Assembly: GCA_050251415.1 (NCBI GenBank)
Contig: JBFWMT010000050.1
Coordinates: 1 to 18,789 of the forward strand
Direction: 5' to 3'
DNA length: 18,789 nt
Origin: UBA8514 sp050251415
Lineage (GTDB): Bacteria > Bacillota > Clostridia > Lachnospirales > Anaerotignaceae
Position 1 is the first letter of the stretch. Every line of letters starts with the position of its first letter. Below are positions 15,420 to 18,789 of this stretch, piece by piece. The notes beneath the pieces were generated by a model. The model searched no databases. It worked only from the letters and a program-made list of their open reading frames with translations, and had not been told where the DNA came from. A program made the translations under genes and the position numbers.

Positions 15420-17372
15420 ATGGAAATAACAGTTGCAAAATCTGCTGGGTTTTGCTTTGGTGTTAATAGGGCAATGGAGGCGGTTTACGCTGCAATTGGA
15501 ACTGGAACACTTTATACCTATGGTCCTATTATACACAACAAAACAGTAACGGATAATTTGGCAAAGCAGGGTGTAAAAAGCATTGACAATCTTGATGGAA
15601 TTGATGAGGGCACTATCGTAATTCGTTCTCATGGTGTAGGAGAGGCTGTATACACGGCAATAGAAAAAAAAGGATTAGTTATAATAGATGGAACATGCCC
15701 ATTTGTAAAAAAAATTCACAACATTGTGTATAAGGATTACCAAGAGGGAAGTAAAATAATAATTGTTGGCAGCAGAATACACCCTGAAGTTATGGGTATA
15801 AATGGTTGGTGCAACAATGACGCGATTATAATTGAGAGTGTTGAAGAGGTTAATAATTTAGAACTAAAACAAAATAATAATTATTCAGTAGTTGTACAAA
15901 CTACATTCAGAAGAAATAAATTTGATAATATAACAGATGCACTTCGTGAAAAAAAAATTGATGCTAAAATATACAATACTATCTGCTCTGCAACGGACGA
16001 GCGCCAAAAAGAAGCAATAGAAATATCCAAAAAAATGGATAAAATGATAGTAATAGGCGACAAAAATAGTTCAAATACACAAAAATTGTACGAAATTTGC
16101 AAAAAAAATTGCTATAATACGTATAATGTTGAAAGTTTTGAAGATTTGGTGTTGAATATTTTTAACAGAAATGATAAAATTGGTATAACTGCTGGTGCGT
16201 CAACACCATCGGCAATAATAAAGGAGGTAATTAGTATTATGAGCGGTATTCAAAATGATGTAGTAGAAAAAATCGAAGGGGAAGAGGAACTGACTTTTCA
16301 GCAGATGCTTGATGAGTCTTTAGTGACTTTACATACAGGTGATGTGGTTAAGGGAACTGTAATTCAGATTTCTAATGAAGAAGTTTCTGTTAACCTTGGT
16401 TACAAATCGGATGGTGTTATCCCTAGGGGAGAATACAGCAGTGATGCAACCGTTGTGCCAAGCAAGGAAGTTAGCCTTGGTGACGAAATTGAGGTTTTTG
16501 TTGTACGTGTAAACGACGGTGATGGTAATGTGCTTCTTTCAAAGAAACGTATTGAGTCTATGAAAGGTATGGACGATTTACAGAAAGCTTTTGATGATAA
16601 GATAGCTGTTGAAGGGAAGGTAACTGAGGTTGTTAAGGGCGGTATAATTGCTGTTGTTAACGGTGTTAGAGTATTTATTCCTTCTTCACAGGTTTCTAAC
16701 AGATTTGTTGAAGACCTTAGTGTGTACAAGGGTCAGACAATCAACTTCAATATTATTGAGCTTGATAGAACAAAACGTCGTATTATTGGTGGACGTAAGG
16801 CTCTTATTGAGAAAGAAAACTCAGCTAAGAAAGAAGCATTGTTTGCTACTATTGAAGCAGGCAAGAAGGTTACAGGTACTGTAAGCAGACTTACTGACTT
16901 TGGTGCGTTTGTTAACCTTGGCGGAATTGATGGTCTTATCCACATTTCTGAAATGAGCTGGGGTCGTATTACAAACCCAAGAGAAGTGCTTAAAGAAGGC
17001 GACAAAGTTGAGGTTGTTGTTCTTGAAGCTGACAAGGAAAAGGGCAAGATTTCTCTTTCACTTAAAGATGTGTCCTCAAATCCATGGGCAGGAGCAGCTG
17101 AAAAATATGCTGTTGGCTCAATTGTAGAGGGTAAAGTAGTTAGAATGGTACCTTTTGGTGCGTTCGTTGAGCTTGAAGTTGGCGTGGATGGCTTAGTTCA
17201 TATTTCTCAGATTGCTAACAAGCATGTTGTTAAACCAGAGGATGAACTTAAAATTGGTGAAACTATAAAGGTTAAAGTTCTTGAAGTTAACGCTGAAGCT
17301 AAAAAAATAAGCCTTAGCAAGAGAGAAGCAGAAGCTCCTGTTGAAGAAGCAGTAGAAGTTGAAGCTGAATAA
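15420..17372 (+). CDS. ispH: Fusion of IspH (HMBPP reductase) with four-domain S1 protein
   Basis: A 650-residue bifunctional protein. ATG 15420 is preferred over TTG 15414 because GGAGG (15408-15412) is 7 nt from the ATG. Residues 1 to about 273 are IspH, the last MEP-pathway enzyme, which makes IPP and DMAPP. The [4Fe-4S] ligands C12, C93 and C189 are present, as are H39, H71, H121 and E123. Residues 305 to about 636 hold four S1 RNA-binding domains, starting near 305, 396, 481 and 564; the third and fourth contain the classic DFGAFVNL and PFGAFVEL strands. The tail is acidic. Such LytB-S1 fusions are known in Clostridia. The S1 half resembles B. subtilis YpfD and is shorter than the six-domain E. 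coli S1. An internal start signal lies at the junction. By eye, ATA is common among Ile codons in the IspH half, while ATT and CGT are favoured in the S1 half. Confidence 0.95.
   Translation: MEITVAKSAGFCFGVNRAMEAVYAAIGTGTLYTYGPIIHNKTVTDNLAKQGVKSIDNLDGIDEGTIVIRSHGVGEAVYTAIEKKGLVIIDGTCPFVKKIHNIVYKDYQEGSKIIIVGSRIHPEVMGINGWCNNDAIIIESVEEVNNLELKQNNNYSVVVQTTFRRNKFDNITDALREKKIDAKIYNTICSATDERQKEAIEISKKMDKMIVIGDKNSSNTQKLYEICKKNCYNTYNVESFEDLVLNIFNRNDKIGITAGASTPSAIIKEVISIMSGIQNDVVEKIEGEEELTFQQMLDESLVTLHTGDVVKGTVIQISNEEVSVNLGYKSDGVIPRGEYSSDATVVPSKEVSLGDEIEVFVVRVNDGDGNVLLSKKRIESMKGMDDLQKAFDDKIAVEGKVTEVVKGGIIAVVNGVRVFIPSSQVSNRFVEDLSVYKGQTINFNIIELDRTKRRIIGGRKALIEKENSAKKEALFATIEAGKKVTGTVSRLTDFGAFVNLGGIDGLIHISEMSWGRITNPREVLKEGDKVEVVVLEADKEKGKISLSLKDVSSNPWAGAAEKYAVGSIVEGKVVRMVPFGAFVELEVGVDGLVHISQIANKHVVKPEDELKIGETIKVKVLEVNAEAKKISLSKREAEAPVEEAVEVEAE
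16110..16118 (+). promoter_or_regulatory. Candidate extended -10 promoter inside the IspH half
   Basis: TGCTATAAT is a perfect extended -10 element, with an eight-base A tract just before it (16101-16108). No good -35 lies at the right distance. It would start transcription near 16125, upstream of the internal ribosome binding site for the S1 half. The host DNA is AT-rich, so this may be chance. Confidence 0.3.
16220..16241 (+). promoter_or_regulatory. Internal ribosome binding site and start codon for a free S1 protein
   Basis: AAAGGAGGT (16220-16228) is the longest Shine-Dalgarno match inside a gene here. It is followed after 10 nt by ATG (16239-16241), in frame with the fusion. The same nucleotides encode Lys-Glu-Val-Ile-Ser-Ile-Met at the IspH/S1 boundary (Met274). 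The spacing equals that of the ABC ATPase gene in this window (AAAGGAGG, 10 nt, GTG). Confidence 0.6.
16239..17372 (+). CDS. rpsA: Possible separate S1 protein from internal start
   Basis: If translation initiates at ATG 16239, the product is a 377-residue protein with about 30 leading residues and all four S1 domains, nearly the size of the free-standing YpfD of B. subtilis (about 380). It would contain no IspH residues beyond the boundary. This is an alternative product nested in the same frame as the fusion, not a separate gene. Support comes from the strong Shine-Dalgarno match, its position exactly at the domain boundary and the apparent codon-choice shift. Nothing in the sequence proves its use. 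S1 proteins are normally needed in larger amounts than IspH, which gives a reason for a second start. Confidence 0.45.
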   Translation: MSGIQNDVVEKIEGEEELTFQQMLDESLVTLHTGDVVKGTVIQISNEEVSVNLGYKSDGVIPRGEYSSDATVVPSKEVSLGDEIEVFVVRVNDGDGNVLLSKKRIESMKGMDDLQKAFDDKIAVEGKVTEVVKGGIIAVVNGVRVFIPSSQVSNRFVEDLSVYKGQTINFNIIELDRTKRRIIGGRKALIEKENSAKKEALFATIEAGKKVTGTVSRLTDFGAFVNLGGIDGLIHISEMSWGRITNPREVLKEGDKVEVVVLEADKEKGKISLSLKDVSSNPWAGAAEKYAVGSIVEGKVVRMVPFGAFVELEVGVDGLVHISQIANKHVVKPEDELKIGETIKVKVLEVNAEAKKISLSKREAEAPVEEAVEVEAE

Positions 17373-17409
17373 TAAAGAATTGGGCTGTAGTTAATACTTA
17401 TTACAGTTA

Positions 17410-17444
17410 ATTGCAACCATCGGCATATTGTCGATGGTTGTAAT
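17410..17444 (+). other. Strong hairpin between the S1 gene and ybjQ, no T tract
   Basis: A 13-pair stem (17410-17422 with 17432-17444, one G-U) with a 9-nt loop lies 37 nt after the fusion stop. It is followed by CATATATTGG rather than a T run, so it is not a standard terminator. It may be a weak terminator, an RNA-processing or stability structure, or an operator for the next gene. Confidence 0.5.
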
Positions 17445-17476
17445 CATATATTGGAGAATTAAAAGGAGGTTAAAGT

Positions 17477-17788
17477 ATGATTGTTGTTAATGTGGATTAC
17501 ATACCTGGAAAAGAACTTGAGTTACTTGGTATGGTAAAAGGGTGCACGGTGCATTCTAAGAACATAGGTAGAGACATAGCTGCAGGATTTAAGACTATTG
17601 TAGGCGGAGAAATAAAAGGTTACACAGAGATGATAGAGGATGCCAGAAGTGTTGCAGAGGCAAGAATGATTGCAGAGGCAAGTAAGATGGGTGCAGATGC
17701 TGTTATTAATGTGAGATACACTTCTTCATCTGTTATGCAGTCTGCAAGTGAGATACTTGTTTTTGGTACAGCAGTTAAATTTAAGTAA
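17477..17788 (+). CDS. YbjQ/UPF0145 family small protein
   Basis: A 103-residue cytoplasmic protein of the YbjQ (UPF0145, putative heavy-metal-binding) family, whose members form pentamers or larger rings in structures. The ATG has an excellent AAAGGAGGT (17462-17470) 6 nt upstream. Family motifs are VHSKNIGRDIAAGFKTIVGG, followed by EIKGYTEMIEDAR, AEASKMGADAVINVRY and a final ILVFGTAVKF strand. The length matches the family at about 105. The 'metal-binding' name is historical: the only Cys here is C23 and I see no clear metal site. It is separated from the S1 gene by 104 nt containing a hairpin and followed by a very strong terminator, so it may be read through from the upstream operon or have its own promoter, which I could not identify. 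Confidence 0.9.
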   Translation: MIVVNVDYIPGKELELLGMVKGCTVHSKNIGRDIAAGFKTIVGGEIKGYTEMIEDARSVAEARMIAEASKMGADAVINVRYTSSSVMQSASEILVFGTAVKFK

Positions 17789-17791
17789 ACG

Positions 17792-17841
17792 AAAAAGACC
17801 GTAGACAGCAATTATGATACATTGCTGTCTACGGTCTTTTT
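17792..17841. terminator. Bidirectional terminator between ybjQ and the DUF975 gene
   Basis: A perfect 21-bp inverted repeat (17792-17812 with 17821-17841) with an 8-nt loop begins 3 nt after the ybjQ stop. Its ends are five A and five T residues, so it gives a U tract on both strands. It serves the two convergent genes; the minus-strand gene ends at 17853. Confidence 0.93.
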
Positions 17842-17852
17842 AATTGGTTAAT

Positions 17853-18713
17853 TTACATTATTGTATCGAGAGTATCAATTTTTCCGAAGCCTGGAAAGTC
17901 GGTTTCATCGGCTAATCCTCGGTTAAGAACATCTTCACGCAGTGCAGCATAAAGTTCGGCATTTGTTGCAGCTATATATGGGTTAACATAAAAGACGCTT
18001 AAAATGCCAGCAGTGAAAAGTGATAGTATATACCAGCCAATAAAAGACAAATCAAGTATAAAGGAATCCATTTTGTTCTCTGTCATCATTTCTTTGCTTA
18101 GTTTAAATGCTCGTTTTCGTCCTATTCCAGGATTTTCGCACAATATGTATGGTACCATTCTATATTCGTAGGTTTTAATTATACCGGGAATTAATAAAAG
18201 CAGAGTCCATAATAATATATAAATATTCATTAAAAAAATAGTTAAAACTGAGTTACCAAGTTTACTTTGCTTATAGAGATATAGTATTTTATCTAAAGGC
18301 GTATTTTCATTCTCTCGAAGCTCCATAAAATATCTATTACTTCCTATACTAAGCGGAACCAATATGAAAAGTCGCAGTATTGCTGAAGCTAACGTTGCGC
18401 AAAGTGCAAATAGTATAACAGTAGAAGCTGCACCATTAGTCAAAAATTTAATAATATCATTAGTACCATCAGCGACCGCTGCAGAGTTTACAGTTACCAG
18501 AGAAGTATAAGATGCTATTGTTTCGCCAATGTCTAAAAATGTATTATTTGTAATTTCATTGGTTTGAACATGATGTCGTTTATTTACTGAACTGTTGGCG
18601 GATGTGAAAATTCCGCTTATTATGGAAAGAATGAGGCAAACAGCTACTGCTGTACCATACGCCCTTTTAAAGCTTTCCTTACCTAGTTTTTTTAATTCTC
18701 CTCTGTCCCACAT
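17853..18713 (-). CDS. DUF975 family membrane protein
   Basis: A 286-residue integral membrane protein of unknown function, common in Clostridia and other Firmicutes. The start at 18713 (minus strand) has AAGGAGG (complement of 18722-18728) 8 nt upstream. The N-terminus has the family-style charged helix (ELKKLGKESFKRAYG) and then helix 1 at about 21-37. A polar extracytoplasmic stretch (about 40-90) follows, then a long hydrophobic segment at about 96-122, one or two helices at about 155-180, and a last pair at about 217-248. The conserved DUF975 block is clear: YRMVPYILCENPGIGRKRAF (184-203), followed by SKEMMTENK, LDLSFIGWYILS (220-231) and NPYIAATNAELY (244-255). It is alone on its strand and ends at the shared terminator. 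No function is inferred. Confidence 0.9.
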   Translation of the reverse strand: MWDRGELKKLGKESFKRAYGTAVAVCLILSIISGIFTSANSSVNKRHHVQTNEITNNTFLDIGETIASYTSLVTVNSAAVADGTNDIIKFLTNGAASTVILFALCATLASAILRLFILVPLSIGSNRYFMELRENENTPLDKILYLYKQSKLGNSVLTIFLMNIYILLWTLLLLIPGIIKTYEYRMVPYILCENPGIGRKRAFKLSKEMMTENKMDSFILDLSFIGWYILSLFTAGILSVFYVNPYIAATNAELYAALREDVLNRGLADETDFPGFGKIDTLDTIM

Positions 18714-18757
18714 GTTGATTTCCTCCTTGTTTTATACAAATATAATAGTAATATGTA

Positions 18758-18778
18758 GCCAACAAAAATGATGTTGGC
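18758..18778. repeat. Inverted repeat upstream of the DUF975 gene
   Basis: GCCAACA (18758-18764) and TGTTGGC (18772-18778) are perfect 7-bp arms 7 nt apart, 45 nt upstream of the minus-strand start. No T run follows on either strand, so an operator is more likely than a terminator. It is near the window edge, so what lies beyond is unseen. Confidence 0.45.
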
Positions 18779-18789
18779 AAAGTGTTATA

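Noticed and set aside
14683..15438. Long minus-strand open frame (251 codons) opposite cmk
   Set aside because: It lies wholly opposite a clear cmk with intact motifs, has no recognisable domain, and is rich in Cys, His, Tyr and Ser as expected for a shadow of an AT-rich gene.
1..18789. Mobile elements, CRISPR array, tRNA/rRNA, phage or defence genes
   Set aside because: No transposase, integrase, regularly spaced repeats, cloverleaf or known defence motif was seen; gene content and order look like conserved chromosome.

Overview
The window is AT-rich DNA from a low-GC Gram-positive bacterium, most likely a member of the Clostridia (Lachnospirales/Eubacteriales-like). The evidence for this is strong AGGAGG-type ribosome binding sites with ATG, GTG and TTG starts, an AddA-type recombination nuclease, an AroH-type chorismate mutase, a DUF975 membrane protein, and an IspH (LytB) reductase fused to a four-domain S1 protein, which is an arrangement known from Clostridia. 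It looks like ordinary chromosome. I see no insertion sequences, phage genes, CRISPR array, tRNA or rRNA, and no stretch over 300 bases without a gene.

Layout. (1) Bases 1-3444 hold the 3' part of addA, with the start off the left edge. (2) 3539-6428 is a two-component pair: an OmpR-type regulator and an unusual six-helix histidine kinase that starts inside it on TTG. A 15-bp stem terminator follows. (3) 6570-7796 is a CLC antiporter with features of the fluoride-transporting CLC-F branch. (4) 7854-10277 is a polar amino-acid ABC importer (lipoprotein, permease, ATPase) with a near-consensus promoter, an internal terminator after the lipoprotein gene and a final terminator. (5) 10423-12376 carries a D,D-carboxypeptidase (dacF/dacB type) and the 23S rRNA pseudouridine synthase rluB, then a terminator. 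(6) 12423-17372 is one operon-like run from a strong extended -10 promoter: histidine phosphatase, HI0933-type flavoprotein, aroH, cmk and ispH-S1, with gaps of 0-15 nt. (7) 17477-17788 is a small YbjQ/UPF0145 protein. A 21-bp perfect bidirectional terminator separates it from (8) a DUF975 membrane protein on the minus strand (17853-18713).

How they work together. The addA, dacF, rluB, cmk and ispH-S1 genes are housekeeping: DNA repair, wall maturation, ribosome and nucleotide metabolism, isoprenoid synthesis and translation. The signalling pair, CLC antiporter and ABC importer are envelope functions in separate transcription units.

The most interesting point is inside the ispH-S1 fusion. 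At the domain junction, codons for Lys-Glu-Val also spell a full Shine-Dalgarno sequence (AAAGGAGGT, 16220-16228). It lies 10 nt before an in-frame ATG (16239) that would start a free-standing S1 protein of 377 residues. A consensus extended -10 element lies upstream (16110-16118), and codon choice appears to change at the junction. The gene may therefore make both a fusion and a separate S1 protein. This is inference from sequence alone.
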